Source: CAVRCT01 sp963719645
Lineage (GTDB): Bacteria > Pseudomonadota > Gammaproteobacteria > DSM-16500
Length of the DNA: 64,000 nucleotides
Reading direction: 5' to 3'
NCBI GenBank assembly: GCA_963719645.1
Contig: CAVRCT010000008.1
Coordinates: 48,515 to 112,514, forward strand
Positions within the stretch are counted from its first letter, which is position 1. Each line of letters starts with the position of its first letter. Below the pieces are notes generated by a model that worked only from the letters and a program-made list of their open reading frames with translations, had not been told where the DNA came from and ran no database searches. The position numbers were made by a program, and so were the translations under genes. Below, in pieces: positions 22,733 through 31,594 of the stretch.

Positions 22733-24451
22733 ATGCGGATTAAACACGCCGTATTTTTAGGCTTAGTGGTTATCAGTCAATCCAGTATTGGCGCCGTCGA
22801 TAGCACCGTTAAACAATTCATTCCAGGCAGCGCTCAGCCCGGTGTGATTAATAATACCTTTGCACCCGCCCCGCCCTCCTATGCCGTTCACCCTAATTTA
22901 CCTGCCCGACCTGAAGCACCCGGCAATTTGCTCGGAACAGCCGCGCAAAAAATTAAATTTAAATTAACCAAAATTATTTTAGAGGGCAATCATGTTTACA
23001 GTGATCAGCAATTAGCGCTCCTCTATCAAGATAAAATAAATAAAGTCATTACCGTGCAGCAATTAATGGATATCGTGCACAGCATCACTATTTTTTATCG
23101 TGACAATGGTTACATCCTGACACGCGCCCTCATTCCACCGCAACACGTGGCGAATGGTATCGTTCGTATCCGTATTGTTGAAGGTTATATCAGTCATGTC
23201 ACTGTCATTGGTAACCCGAAAGGCGCACAACCGCTCATTCAGGCATATGGCGACAACATTGTTCATTCGAGACCCTTGCGCTTAAAAGATTTAGAACGCA
23301 ATTTACTCTTAGCGAATAGTTTACCTGGCGTACAAGTCAAAGCGGTTTTACAACCGTCAAAAACCGAAAGTGGCGCATCGGATCTACAATTAGTTGCTGC
23401 TGTTAAAACAGTCGGTGGCTACGTCTCTTATGACGATTACGGAACATTGTATATTGGACCACATCAACTGTCGGTCGGCGCGAATGCAAACTCCATCATG
23501 CGGCCAGGCGACAGTATCAGTGCAGCCTATTCCACCAGCATCACGAATCCTTATGAATTACACTATAAAAATGTGAGTTACAACACACCGCTTGGTAACA
23601 ATGGCCTCTTGCTTAATGTATCCGCCAACTTAACCACGACGCATCCGGGTTTTGTGTTAACGGATGAAAAAATTGAAGGTACGGGTGTAACGGATACGGC
23701 ATTATTACAATATCCTCTCGTTCTTTCGCGCGCATTTAATCTCAATACTGATGCGAGTTTTAACTTTATTAACAGTAAAGTCACTTCATTTGGTTTTCGT
23801 GTTTACGATGATCAAATGCGCACGATTCGCGTGGGTGGAAGTTATAATGCCGTGGATAATTACGCGGGCAGTAATTCGTTAGCTGCGCATTTAGAAAAAG
23901 GCTTTCCCATTTTTGGTGCCACAACCAGCACGACCACCGATACCACTTCTCGTTACGGCGGGAATGCAGATTTTCTCAAGGCGGATATGCAAGTGAGTCG
24001 GTTGCAGGAAATTGGCCAATCTCGTTATTCTGCATTGATACTGTTAAAAGGCCAATACGCGTTTAATCCTCTGTTAGTCAATGAACAATTCGCGTTTGGT
24101 GGCAGCCAATTAGGTCGCGGCTATGATCCAGCAGAAATCATTGGTGATCGCGGCGTCGGTGGCACGATTGAATTTCGGATGAATGTGTCTCCTGATTGGA
24201 GATATTTGCAAAGCATGCAGCCTTATGTTTTTTATGATGCGGGTGAAATTTGGAATTTACGTAATGTCCAAGATACCGCCATCAAACAAAGCATTACGTC
24301 AACCGGTTTAGGCGTGCGCTTTTCATTTAATCCCTACCTCTCGGGCAATGCCATGATTACTCAGCCGCTCACGAAAAAAGTGTCGGCTGAAGAATTTATT
24401 GGCCGAGGCAAATGCCCGCGCGGATTTTTTAATCTCACGTTGTCGGGTTAA
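22733..24451 (+). CDS. TpsB/FhaC/ShlB-family outer-membrane transporter of two-partner secretion
   Basis: A 572-aa protein with a Sec signal peptide (about residues 1-21, M-R-I-K-H-A...). A proline-rich linker follows, then POTRA-type domains (about 75-225, including I-x-L-E-G-N-H-V-Y and G-Y-I-L-T-R-A), and a 16-strand beta-barrel to the C-terminus. The conserved L6-loop motif reads L-G-R-G-Y-D-P in place of the usual V-R-G-Y/F. ATG 22733 is chosen because AAGGA stands 6 nt upstream and the signal peptide begins there; an in-frame start at 22688 lies in repeat-derived DNA. The barrel would export a large TpsA adhesin or toxin, but no TpsA gene lies beside it, so it is an orphan or works in trans. 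Its 3' end overlaps the permease gene tail-to-tail by 17 nt. Confidence 0.87.
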   Translation: MRIKHAVFLGLVVISQSSIGAVDSTVKQFIPGSAQPGVINNTFAPAPPSYAVHPNLPARPEAPGNLLGTAAQKIKFKLTKIILEGNHVYSDQQLALLYQDKINKVITVQQLMDIVHSITIFYRDNGYILTRALIPPQHVANGIVRIRIVEGYISHVTVIGNPKGAQPLIQAYGDNIVHSRPLRLKDLERNLLLANSLPGVQVKAVLQPSKTESGASDLQLVAAVKTVGGYVSYDDYGTLYIGPHQLSVGANANSIMRPGDSISAAYSTSITNPYELHYKNVSYNTPLGNNGLLLNVSANLTTTHPGFVLTDEKIEGTGVTDTALLQYPLVLSRAFNLNTDASFNFINSKVTSFGFRVYDDQMRTIRVGGSYNAVDNYAGSNSLAAHLEKGFPIFGATTSTTTDTTSRYGGNADFLKADMQVSRLQEIGQSRYSALILLKGQYAFNPLLVNEQFAFGGSQLGRGYDPAEIIGDRGVGGTIEFRMNVSPDWRYLQSMQPYVFYDAGEIWNLRNVQDTAIKQSITSTGLGVRFSFNPYLSGNAMITQPLTKKVSAEEFIGRGKCPRGFFNLTLSG

Positions 24452-25731
24452 TAATTAAGAAAAAGATAAATAATCCTAAAAGAAAGTACGCACTCGATGG
24501 CAGTTGCCGCCATTTACCCGTGATGACTTTTAAGATAAAAAATAAAATGAAACCAATGGCGACACCATTCGCCACTGAGAATAACCACGGTATCGTGATG
24601 ACCGTCACAACACTCGGAATCCATTCCGTCGCTTCTCGCCAATTAATAAAATAAACATTCGTGAGCATTTTACAAGCGACATAGAGTAGCGCCGGTGCAC
24701 AGGCAAATTCAGGCACCGCTGCAGCCAATGGTGAAAACAGTAACGTCAAGAGAAAGAGAATACCAATCACACATGCCGTCAAGCCACTGCGTCCACCGGC
24801 TGCAATCCCCGCTGCACTCTCAATATAAGGTGTTGTGGTTGAAGTGCCGAGCGCTGAACCAATCACCGTCGCCGTGCCATCCACTAATAATGCTTTGGTT
24901 AAACTCTGCTTGTGTTGTTGTTCCATAAAATTAGTTTGATGCAAGAGACCGATTAATGTGCCGGTGCTATCGAAGAGAATGATCAAGAGAAAAGTAAAAA
25001 TAACTACCCAACCATCCCAATGACTTAGCATACTCAAATTCATTTGCATGAAGGTGGGTACGATGGACGGTGGCGCCATGATGATACCTTTAAATTCACT
25101 GTAACCACACAGTACGCTAATCACTGTGACGATAATAATACTCAATAAAATAGCGCCGCGAATTTTAAATCGATCAAACAATAACATTAAGCAAAAACCC
25201 AACAAGCCGAATCCAATTTGTGGCGTCCATAAATTTCCAAGCGCAATATCGGTTGGGCTATTGATCGACAGAATTTTTAATTGCTTGAGACCCACCATCC
25301 AGAGAAATGCACCAATGCCTGCTGCGATCGCCATGTGTAAGGTTTTTGGAATTGCATTAATCACCCACTGGCGGATTCGAAACAGCGTCAGAAAAATAAA
25401 AATAATGCCTGAGATGAAAACAGCGCCTAATCCCGCTTGCCAACTGAAGCCTAATTTTTTTACCACAATGAATGCAAAAAACGTATTGAGACCTAATGCG
25501 GGAGCAATGGCGATGGGCAAATTGGAAAAAATGCCACAAAAAGAAAGTCGCAATCACAACGGTAATCGCAGTCACCGTAAATACCGCGCCTTTATCCATA
25601 CCTGCATCCGCCAAAATATCGGGATTCACCAGCAAAATATAGGCCATGGTTAAGAACGTTGTGAAGCCTGCAAAAACTTCTGTTTTGATGGACGTTTTTA
25701 ATTGGCTAAGTTGAAAAAAGCGATTTAGCAT
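24435..25731 (-). pseudogene. NCS2-family purine permease (AzgA-like), disrupted by a one-base frameshift
   Basis: Two frames together make one AzgA-type adenine/hypoxanthine/guanine permease of about 431 aa, the normal family length. Residues 1-62 come from the frame starting ATG 25731 (F-x-A-G-x-T-T-F-L-T-M-A-Y, I-L-A-D-A-G-M-D-K-G-A-V-F). The rest comes from the -1 frame ending at 24435 (F-S-N-L-P-I-A-I-A-P-A-L-G-L-N). The break is at a run of five T on the coding strand (25538-25542), where four T would restore the frame. About 12 membrane helices are otherwise intact with no other stop, so this is either a recent loss-of-function mutation, a phase-variable tract, or a sequencing error. 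Confidence 0.8.
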
Positions 25732-25766
25732 TCTAGTTTCCTATTTAAAATAATGAATATTGCTTT

Positions 25767-26047
25767 TTATACAAATTCCCCTTGTTCCCAATGGCACTAG
25801 CTTAAGAACTGTCGTCCCGGAATTTAGTAGCTCTTAACGAGCGCCTTTTGCTCGTTTAGAGCTACTTAATGTCCGGGATCCATCTTCAATTTATCGCCCT
25901 CTTGCTTTTAACTTATATGCTTTAAGCAAAATGGATCCCGGACATTAACTGGCGCTAAATTCGCAAAAAGCGCTCATTAAGCGCCAGTAAATTCCGGGAC
26001 GACAGTTCTTAAGCTAGTGCCATTGGGAACAAGGGGGATTTGTATAA
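25767..26047. repeat. outer ATACAAATCCCC element enclosing 235-bp element copy 2
   Basis: TTTATACAAATTCCCCTTGT and its complement AACAAGGGGGATTTGTATAAA flank the 235-bp element exactly. The whole gap between the permease and cytochrome c genes is this composite repeat. Confidence 0.65.
25790..26024 (+). mobile_element. 235-bp palindromic element, copy 2
   Basis: Effectively identical in sequence and orientation to 3713-3947: same 235-bp length, same terminal AATGGCACTAGC ends, same three inner hairpins. Confidence 0.7.
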
Positions 26048-26055
26048 ATAAATAA

Positions 26056-26478
26056 TCACCGACTCCGACTCCGCATATAACGAATCGTTTCCCGCAACTG
26101 CTCGTCACTGCATTCAAAACACCCACCACGCGCCGGCATCGCACCCACACCCTTCGTCGTTATCTTTAACAAAACCTCCAGTGGCACTTTTTGCAACCCA
26201 CGCCACGCTTTTTTATCCCCCACTCGCGGCGCCTGGATATCAATCACCGGTTGCGGCGCATGACACGCCGTACAAAATTCTTGAAAAATTTTCCGCCCCG
26301 CTTGTGGATCCCCCGCCAACTGCTGGACAAAAATCGCAGGCGAATGATACGTTTGAATCACACGCACATCCGTTACAGATGGCTCAGCCGAATGACGATA
26401 CCAAGAATAAAAAAAACCACTTATCCCACTGAGTAACAATACACTGCCAATGGCCATCCACCGAAATATCTTCCTCAT
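26056..26478 (-). CDS. membrane-anchored cytochrome c5-type monohaem protein
   Basis: A 140-aa c-type cytochrome. An N-terminal hydrophobic anchor (about residues 8-27) exposes the domain to the periplasm. The haem site is C69-T-A-C72-H73, the axial ligand M114 sits in G-A-M-P-A-R-G-G, and an extra C120-x-x-C123 pair is typical of cytochrome c5. It probably carries electrons to, or from, the oxidase encoded nearby. Last gene of the assembly operon; its start overlaps the TlpA-like gene by 4 nt (ATGA). Confidence 0.85.
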   Translation of the reverse strand: MRKIFRWMAIGSVLLLSGISGFFYSWYRHSAEPSVTDVRVIQTYHSPAIFVQQLAGDPQAGRKIFQEFCTACHAPQPVIDIQAPRVGDKKAWRGLQKVPLEVLLKITTKGVGAMPARGGCFECSDEQLRETIRYMRSRSR

Positions 26479-26933
26479 GGATGCGATTGCGCCTCTCTGA
26501 GCGCAGCTTGCAAGGATTCCTCTGTACTCGATCCAACAATTTGTTTCGCAACATGACCTTCTGGATTAATAATAAACGTCACCGGCAAAAAATTCACATC
26601 CGGCAACGACCAAATAACTTGTGGATCTTCTTCCAACACCGGATAGGTAATTTTTATATCTGAGATGGCTTGCTCCAAATCACTACCACTTAAATGATCG
26701 TAATTAAATCCATAAAACACCACATTCGTATTTTTTAAATGTTCACTAAAATGATTGAGCTCTGGCGTTTCATGCACACACGCGTCACACCACGCCGCCC
26801 AATAATTTATAATCACCCACTTCCCTTTAAAATGATCGAGAGGAATTTCATGACCCTCCGCATCGTGCACGACCGAGTGATTGGCACAATTTAATAAAAA
26901 CAAGCTGCAAAATAAAATAATAATTTTTTTCAT
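26475..26933 (-). CDS. TlpA/ResA-like thioredoxin-fold lipoprotein
   Basis: A 152-aa periplasmic thiol:disulfide protein. The lipobox L-L-N-C16 suggests a lipid-anchored mature form. The thioredoxin-like active site W-C49-D-A-C52 follows W-V-I-I-N-Y-W-A-A, and a cis-Pro region reads F-L-P-V-T-F-I. TlpA/ResA-type proteins reduce the CuA-site cysteines of oxidase subunit II or apocytochrome cysteines. The position between SCO and a cytochrome c gene fits CuA centre assembly. It overlaps both neighbours by 4 nt. Confidence 0.85.
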   Translation of the reverse strand: MKKIIILFCSLFLLNCANHSVVHDAEGHEIPLDHFKGKWVIINYWAAWCDACVHETPELNHFSEHLKNTNVVFYGFNYDHLSGSDLEQAISDIKITYPVLEEDPQVIWSLPDVNFLPVTFIINPEGHVAKQIVGSSTEESLQAALREAQSHP

Positions 26934-27565
26934 GAAGGATTCACCGCTAAAATTGCTTTGTAATCACTCGCCATTTCTGGCCCTTTATGCGGATAAGAAA
27001 AATAGGCCAGCAACTGTCCTTTAGGATTCACTAATAAAATTTCAGCGCTGTGATTGATTGTGTAATGATTTTTCCCTTTCCCATCCGCTTCGATTTTTGC
27101 CGCTGCAATATGCATTTGGTTTTCTAATGCCACCGTTTCTGCAATCTCTGCACGTGCACCGATAAAATGGGGATTAAACGCATGCACATACTCATTCATC
27201 CGCGCCACATTGTCACGCTCAGGATCCACTGATATCAAAACAACTTGCGGTAACTGATCCGCAGGCAATTCTTTTTCTAAGCGTTTATACATATCAGACA
27301 ACTCAGACAAGGTTGTCGGACACACCATGCCACAATTCGTAAAGCCAAAAAATAACAGTGTCCAATGACCATTCAAATTAGCTTCTGTGAACGGCTTACC
27401 CTGATTATCCGTGAGTGCAAATGGTTTGATGGGAGTCGCTTGCGGCAACACAACACCATTAATAGCAACCGGTTTCGTCGCAATAGGCCGCAGAAAAAAC
27501 ACACCCGCAAAAACAACAACCGCTGTCATTAATAAAACAAATAATAACTTTTTATGTTTAGCCAT
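26930..27565 (-). CDS. SCO1/SenC-family copper chaperone for oxidase CuA
   Basis: A 211-aa protein with one N-terminal membrane anchor (about residues 7-25) and a periplasmic thioredoxin-like fold. The copper ligands are all present: C78 and C82 in the C-x-x-x-C motif (CGMVC), and H172 in N-H-S-A-E. It delivers copper to the CuA site of subunit II. In the oxidase assembly operon it overlaps ctaB by 8 nt and the TlpA-like gene by 4 nt. Confidence 0.92.
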   Translation of the reverse strand: MAKHKKLLFVLLMTAVVVFAGVFFLRPIATKPVAINGVVLPQATPIKPFALTDNQGKPFTEANLNGHWTLLFFGFTNCGMVCPTTLSELSDMYKRLEKELPADQLPQVVLISVDPERDNVARMNEYVHAFNPHFIGARAEIAETVALENQMHIAAAKIEADGKGKNHYTINHSAEILLVNPKGQLLAYFSYPHKGPEMASDYKAILAVNPS

Positions 27566-28445
27566 GATGTAACCTCTTCAACAAGTAAAAATAAAAGAAA
27601 TAATGATCCACTAACAATAATAAAAATAATATACCCAAATAATGAATAGAATACTTAAATGTTTCCCACGCATATTGCCTCTCATCTGTACGCAACAAGC
27701 GAATCACATGATAGAGAAAAATGAGATTAGCCACACTCACGCCGACAAAATAAATAATCCCCGACATGCGGATAAAAAATGGCAGAGACGAAACACAGAT
27801 TAACAAAATGGTATACAGCAAAATATTTAATTTGGTATAGGCGACACCATGCGTATGCGGCAACATCGGAATATTCGCCTTGGCATAATCATCTAATCGG
27901 TAAATGGCTAACGCCCAAAAATGCGGCGGCGTCCAAACAAAAATAATCAACACCAGCAACAACGCTTGCGGACTGATGGAACCTGTCACCGCCGTCCAGC
28001 CTAACAACGGTGGTGCAGCGCCCGCAATCCCACCAATCACAATATTTTGCGGCGTGGCATGTTTTAAATACAGCGTGTAACAAACGGCATAACCAATTAA
28101 CGAGAGAAAAGTTAAAATAGCCGTCAGCGAATTAATGAAGAAAAATAAGATCGTCATCCCAATCAAACACAATAAAAATGCAAATATCAGGCTGTTTTTT
28201 GAGGAAATTTTACCTTGCACAATCGGTCGACGCTGGGTACGGCGCATCAACTTATCAATATGTTGATCAGCAACATGGTTTAACGCGGCGGCTGCACCTG
28301 CAACCAATGCAATACCTAAATTGCCTAACACAATGGGTATCACCGGAAAGCCCGCGCTCGGTGCTAAACACATGCCGACAAGTGACGTTAAGATCATTAA
28401 CATCACCACACGCGGTTTACATAATTCTAAATAATCACTGAACAT
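27558..28445 (-). CDS. ctaB: protohaem IX farnesyltransferase (haem O synthase)
   Basis: A 295-aa polytopic UbiA-family prenyltransferase that adds a farnesyl group to haem B to give haem O. The prenyl-diphosphate motif N56-x-x-x-D60-x-x-x-D64 is followed by R-R-T-x-x-R-P. A second Asp-containing region (Y-R-L-D-D-Y-A-K) lies later. About nine membrane helices are predicted. The length is normal. It acts directly before CtaA, whose gene lies upstream with an 11-nt overlap. Also named cyoE in quinol-oxidase contexts; the neighbouring caa3-type oxidase favours ctaB. Confidence 0.93.
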   Translation of the reverse strand: MFSDYLELCKPRVVMLMILTSLVGMCLAPSAGFPVIPIVLGNLGIALVAGAAAALNHVADQHIDKLMRRTQRRPIVQGKISSKNSLIFAFLLCLIGMTILFFFINSLTAILTFLSLIGYAVCYTLYLKHATPQNIVIGGIAGAAPPLLGWTAVTGSISPQALLLVLIIFVWTPPHFWALAIYRLDDYAKANIPMLPHTHGVAYTKLNILLYTILLICVSSLPFFIRMSGIIYFVGVSVANLIFLYHVIRLLRTDERQYAWETFKYSIHYLGILFLLLLVDHYFFYFYLLKRLHHG

Positions 28446-29493
28446 GGAATACCTTTGCCTGGTTTAATTTATAAATAAATGTCAGCATCGCGAGCAACAA
28501 TAAAGCCGCTGTTACATTGTGAAGAATAGCGGTCAACAATGGCAATTTAAAAATAACATTGGAAATACCTAAGCTCACTTGCAATACCAGCAAACCCGAA
28601 ATCAAGAACAAGGGTTGCAACAATTCAGGGCGGGTCTTTAATTTTTTCATTCCACAACCTAACAATAAAAACCAATACATCACCACTAACAATGCACCCA
28701 ATCGATGCGTCATCTGAATCGTTTGACGAATAGCCAACGGCAATACGCCGCCGTCATAATTCATTCCAATAGGTGATGCTAACTGAAATGCCGCTTTAAA
28801 ATGCATAACGATCGCTTGATCATTCATACAAAATGGAAAATCGGAACAGCTTAACGATGCGTAGTTTGTACTGGTCCAAGCGCCTAAAAAAATCTGACCG
28901 ATCGTTAACAACAAACCCATGATCGCCCAAGGCAATAATTTTCTGGCAGCCGAACTGTCGACACATCTCACGGTGTCGTTATCAGCTGAATGAACTAATG
29001 GTGTAGCATTTTTATTATTTAAATATACCAACCACAATGATAAAAGAATAAAAAATCCACCCAGCAAATGTTGGGTCACAATGATTGGCAATAATTTTAA
29101 GGTTACCGTTAATTGACCAAGAATGATTTGATAAATAATCAATACCACGAGCAAACCTGCGAGAAAAATATTACTCGGTTTTCTCACCGCTTTTTTACAA
29201 AGAATAACGCCAATCAGGCTCAAAATGAAAAGACTTAAAGTCCCCGCAAAATAACGATGAATCATCTCAGCCCACGCTTTATACGTGACAAAATTCGTAG
29301 CGGGATAGTGTAGATGAATAACCTGTGTGGCTTGCTCGCCCATCGGCACGATGATTTGTCCATAACAACCCGGCCAGTCAGGACAACCTAAGCCTGCATC
29401 CAATAAACGCGTAAATGCGCCCAAGCCAATCACGCAAAGTGCAAAAAAACTGGCGAAGAGTGCAAGTACGGTCAGGAGACGTTGGCTAGCCAA
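28435..29493 (-). CDS. ctaA: haem A synthase (COX15/CtaA)
   Basis: A 352-aa membrane enzyme oxidising the C8 methyl of haem O to a formyl, giving haem A for cytochrome aa3/caa3 oxidase. Eight helices are predicted. Conserved haem-ligand histidines are visible in E-M-I-H79-R, in T-Q-H-L-L-G-G, in M-T-H-R-L-G and in L-H-N-V near the C-terminus. A Cys pair C37/C43 (G-C-P-D-W-P-G-C) lies in the first periplasmic loop, as in Bacillus-type CtaA. It overlaps ctaB by 11 nt and the upstream small protein gene by 8 nt. Confidence 0.93.
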   Translation of the reverse strand: MASQRLLTVLALFASFFALCVIGLGAFTRLLDAGLGCPDWPGCYGQIIVPMGEQATQVIHLHYPATNFVTYKAWAEMIHRYFAGTLSLFILSLIGVILCKKAVRKPSNIFLAGLLVVLIIYQIILGQLTVTLKLLPIIVTQHLLGGFFILLSLWLVYLNNKNATPLVHSADNDTVRCVDSSAARKLLPWAIMGLLLTIGQIFLGAWTSTNYASLSCSDFPFCMNDQAIVMHFKAAFQLASPIGMNYDGGVLPLAIRQTIQMTHRLGALLVVMYWFLLLGCGMKKLKTRPELLQPLFLISGLLVLQVSLGISNVIFKLPLLTAILHNVTAALLLLAMLTFIYKLNQAKVFHVQ

Positions 29494-30016
29494 TTTGCGA
29501 GACTCCCAGTATATGTTTCATATCTTTTAAAATATTCATTGCATTATCATTCACTGAGTAAAACATAAATAAATTACCGATGGGATCCAGCAAATAGATT
29601 TTATCCAGTGGCGTTGTATTTAATGCGGCTGTCAATGGCTGCTCTTGTTCTTGCTGCCAACTCACTCGACGAAAATCATGCGCGTCTTTTAACTGGCAAT
29701 TGCTCCGCATGGCCAATGATAAACTCACACGATTGCGATCTTTGCCTAACGCAGTGCGCACTTGATGCAGAGTAAACATATTTTTTTCACAGACCGCATC
29801 ACAACAATTTTTCGGTAAATAAATAATTTGCCATTGCTTGGGTTGTGCCGCCGGTTCCGCCCATGCTGAAAAAGGCAGTGCTGGTTGAATCAAGTGGCCC
29901 TGGTTGGTTGTGTGAAAATGAAAATGATCATGGTAGTAAAACAGCAAAGTGCTCGCAACCATTGGCACGATGAACGTCAACACTAATAAATATAATTTTT
30001 TGTAACTTGATTTCAT
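29486..30016 (-). CDS. membrane-anchored oxidase-operon protein with C-x-x-x-C (176 aa)
   Basis: An unnamed conserved-looking protein with one N-terminal membrane helix (about residues 8-27) and a periplasmic domain. Residues about 71-77 read N-C-C-D-A-V-C, followed by E-K-N-M-F-T-L-H-Q-V-R-T-A-L-G-K. A late Y-L-L-D-P-I-G-N-L segment resembles the end of SCO/thioredoxin-fold proteins. Proteins of this size and position (between SURF1 and CtaA) are usual in gammaproteobacterial cox operons and are presumed assembly factors. It overlaps SURF1 by 4 nt and ctaA by 8 nt. A degenerate thioredoxin fold binding copper or haem is inference. Confidence 0.75.
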   Translation of the reverse strand: MKSSYKKLYLLVLTFIVPMVASTLLFYYHDHFHFHTTNQGHLIQPALPFSAWAEPAAQPKQWQIIYLPKNCCDAVCEKNMFTLHQVRTALGKDRNRVSLSLAMRSNCQLKDAHDFRRVSWQQEQEQPLTAALNTTPLDKIYLLDPIGNLFMFYSVNDNAMNILKDMKHILGVSQIG

Positions 30017-30738
30017 GATGGCTTCTCAACTTTTTCACAACAAAAAAATAAAAAGGCGATAAACAATACGCCTGCTAATGCAAACCATTGCACGGCATAC
30101 GCCATGTGACGTTCGGGCAACATCGTCGTCACGATCCAATCACGCACAAACCCATGTGACTCAGTCGGATCTAATCGCAAAATAAAGGGATAAAATCTCT
30201 GGCCTGTCACTTGTTCTAATTCTGCGATATCAATTTTTTGCATCTCGAGCGGTTTCATTGTCGGCTGCATGATATTGTTACCTAAAATGAATTGGCGTTC
30301 ATTTAACAATTTAATTTGGCCGGTGACTTCTTGCTGTTCTTTAATCGTCGTTTCACTTGGCTTATTGCCCAACCAACCTCGATCTATCAATAATAATTTG
30401 TTATCGCCCGGCATGCGGAACGGCGTTAACACTTCATAACCTATTTTGTTTTGATATATTTTGTTTGGTATTAGCACGGTCAGTTTCGTTTGGTAGTAAC
30501 CGGTTGCCTTGACGTGCTCAAAAGGTACCACGTTCATTATTCCCGCATGAAATGATACGGGTGCTGCATGCAGTTGTTGCTGCCAATCATGCAATAATAT
30601 TTTTTTCTCAGCATAACGATGCAACTGCCACACCCCCAACCAACAACACAAAACAAATAAACCGCAACAAAGCAAAAAAAAATTCCGCTTAAGTTGGAAA
30701 AGATAGTCTTGTTGGCGAAAATGAAATGAGAAACTCAT
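30013..30738 (-). CDS. SURF1-family oxidase assembly protein
   Basis: A 241-aa SURF1 (Shy1) protein with two flanking membrane helices (about residues 18-38 and 215-235), G-x-W-Q-L near the first, and R-G-W-L-G in the middle. It helps insert haem a into subunit I. ATG 30738 is chosen because the family N-terminus begins there. An upstream in-frame extension to 30867 would be encoded by a palindromic repeat. That repeat (30738-30795) ends exactly at the start codon, so the native ribosome site may have been replaced by repeat sequence; no good Shine-Dalgarno is visible. Confidence 0.88.
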   Translation of the reverse strand: MSFSFHFRQQDYLFQLKRNFFLLCCGLFVLCCWLGVWQLHRYAEKKILLHDWQQQLHAAPVSFHAGIMNVVPFEHVKATGYYQTKLTVLIPNKIYQNKIGYEVLTPFRMPGDNKLLLIDRGWLGNKPSETTIKEQQEVTGQIKLLNERQFILGNNIMQPTMKPLEMQKIDIAELEQVTGQRFYPFILRLDPTESHGFVRDWIVTTMLPERHMAYAVQWFALAGVLFIAFLFFCCEKVEKPS

Positions 30739-30960
30739 TTTGCTTAGAACGCCTTCCCCGCAGGGGGAAGGTGGCCGACAGGCCGAATGGGGGGAATATA
30801 ATTTTAAATTCAGTAATTTTAATACCGAATCTCTCTTTCGGAGAATATTTTGAATGAATGTTTGCATTTTTTTACCCCCCCATCCGGCCTGTCGGCCACC
30901 TTCCCCCTGAGGGTGAAGGCGTTCTAAGCAAAATTACCTTGGCTTGACGCATACACCTCC
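30738..30960. repeat. inverted pair of GGCCGACAGGCCGGATGGGG repeats with GCTAAG-family ends
   Basis: Left arm 30738-30795 (TTTGCTTAGAACGCCTTCCC ... GGCCGACAGGCCGAATGG) and right arm 30875-30936 (complement) enclose about 80 nt of AT-rich DNA. Right-arm sequence continues into CCTTGGCTTGACGCATAC, shared with 22591-22683. A single arm of the same family is at 51801-51825. This interrupts the oxidase operon between ctaG and SURF1. Confidence 0.7.
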
Positions 30961-31004
30961 TGCGAGGAAGGCTTTCTAAGCAAATTGTTAAATTAAATAT
31001 TTTC

Positions 31005-31586
31005 TTACCCTTTCACCTCAATCCTACCTTTCCTATACCGCTCCCCTTTCTTCTCAAACCCCGTCGCATCAAACAACGTATAAGCCAACGTCACTTCTCT
31101 AATATTTTTTGAAACTTCAGGCTCAATAAAAAAATAAACCGGCATTTCAGCCTTCTCTTTGTTAAAAAAGAATTGCTGGGTGAAACAAAAACACTCTGTC
31201 TTTTTTAAAAATCGTGCGGCATCACTCGGTGTAATACTCGGCACCGCTTGCACTGTTACATCATGACCTGTTTTATTTTCTGCGAGAAAATAAACAAGTT
31301 TTCTTTCGCCCGGATGAATCTGAATATGTTTTTGCAATGGAATAAATTTAAAACCCAATCCACCATGCGTAGAAGTCGCAAATGTCACATCAATCACGCG
31401 CGATTGATCCACTTGCATCGTCGGCGAAATCAACGCGGCACTTTTTCCGGATGCGCCATTAATGCCTTCTTTCTGACAAATTAATCGATAAAGTGGCACT
31501 AACATATAACAAAATCCAAACATCAATATCACGCCGCACACTAGAATCAGTGTGAGGCGTTTGTGACTTTTGACTGGATTAGACAT
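31005..31586 (-). CDS. ctaG: cytochrome c oxidase assembly protein CtaG/Cox11 (CuB copper chaperone)
   Basis: A 193-aa protein with one N-terminal membrane helix (about residues 11-30) and a periplasmic immunoglobulin-like domain. The copper-binding C-F-C-F motif (E-C-F-C-F-T-Q-Q) is present, as is the Y-R-L-I-C-Q cysteine just after the membrane helix. It supplies copper to the CuB site of subunit I. It begins 8 nt after coxA's stop codon (31595), in the standard coxB-coxA-ctaG order. coxC, which normally follows, is missing here and lies on the opposite strand at 36733. Confidence 0.93.
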   Translation of the reverse strand: MSNPVKSHKRLTLILVCGVILMFGFCYMLVPLYRLICQKEGINGASGKSAALISPTMQVDQSRVIDVTFATSTHGGLGFKFIPLQKHIQIHPGERKLVYFLAENKTGHDVTVQAVPSITPSDAARFLKKTECFCFTQQFFFNKEKAEMPVYFFIEPEVSKNIREVTLAYTLFDATGFEKKGERYRKGRIEVKG

Positions 31587-31594
31587 ACGCTGTT

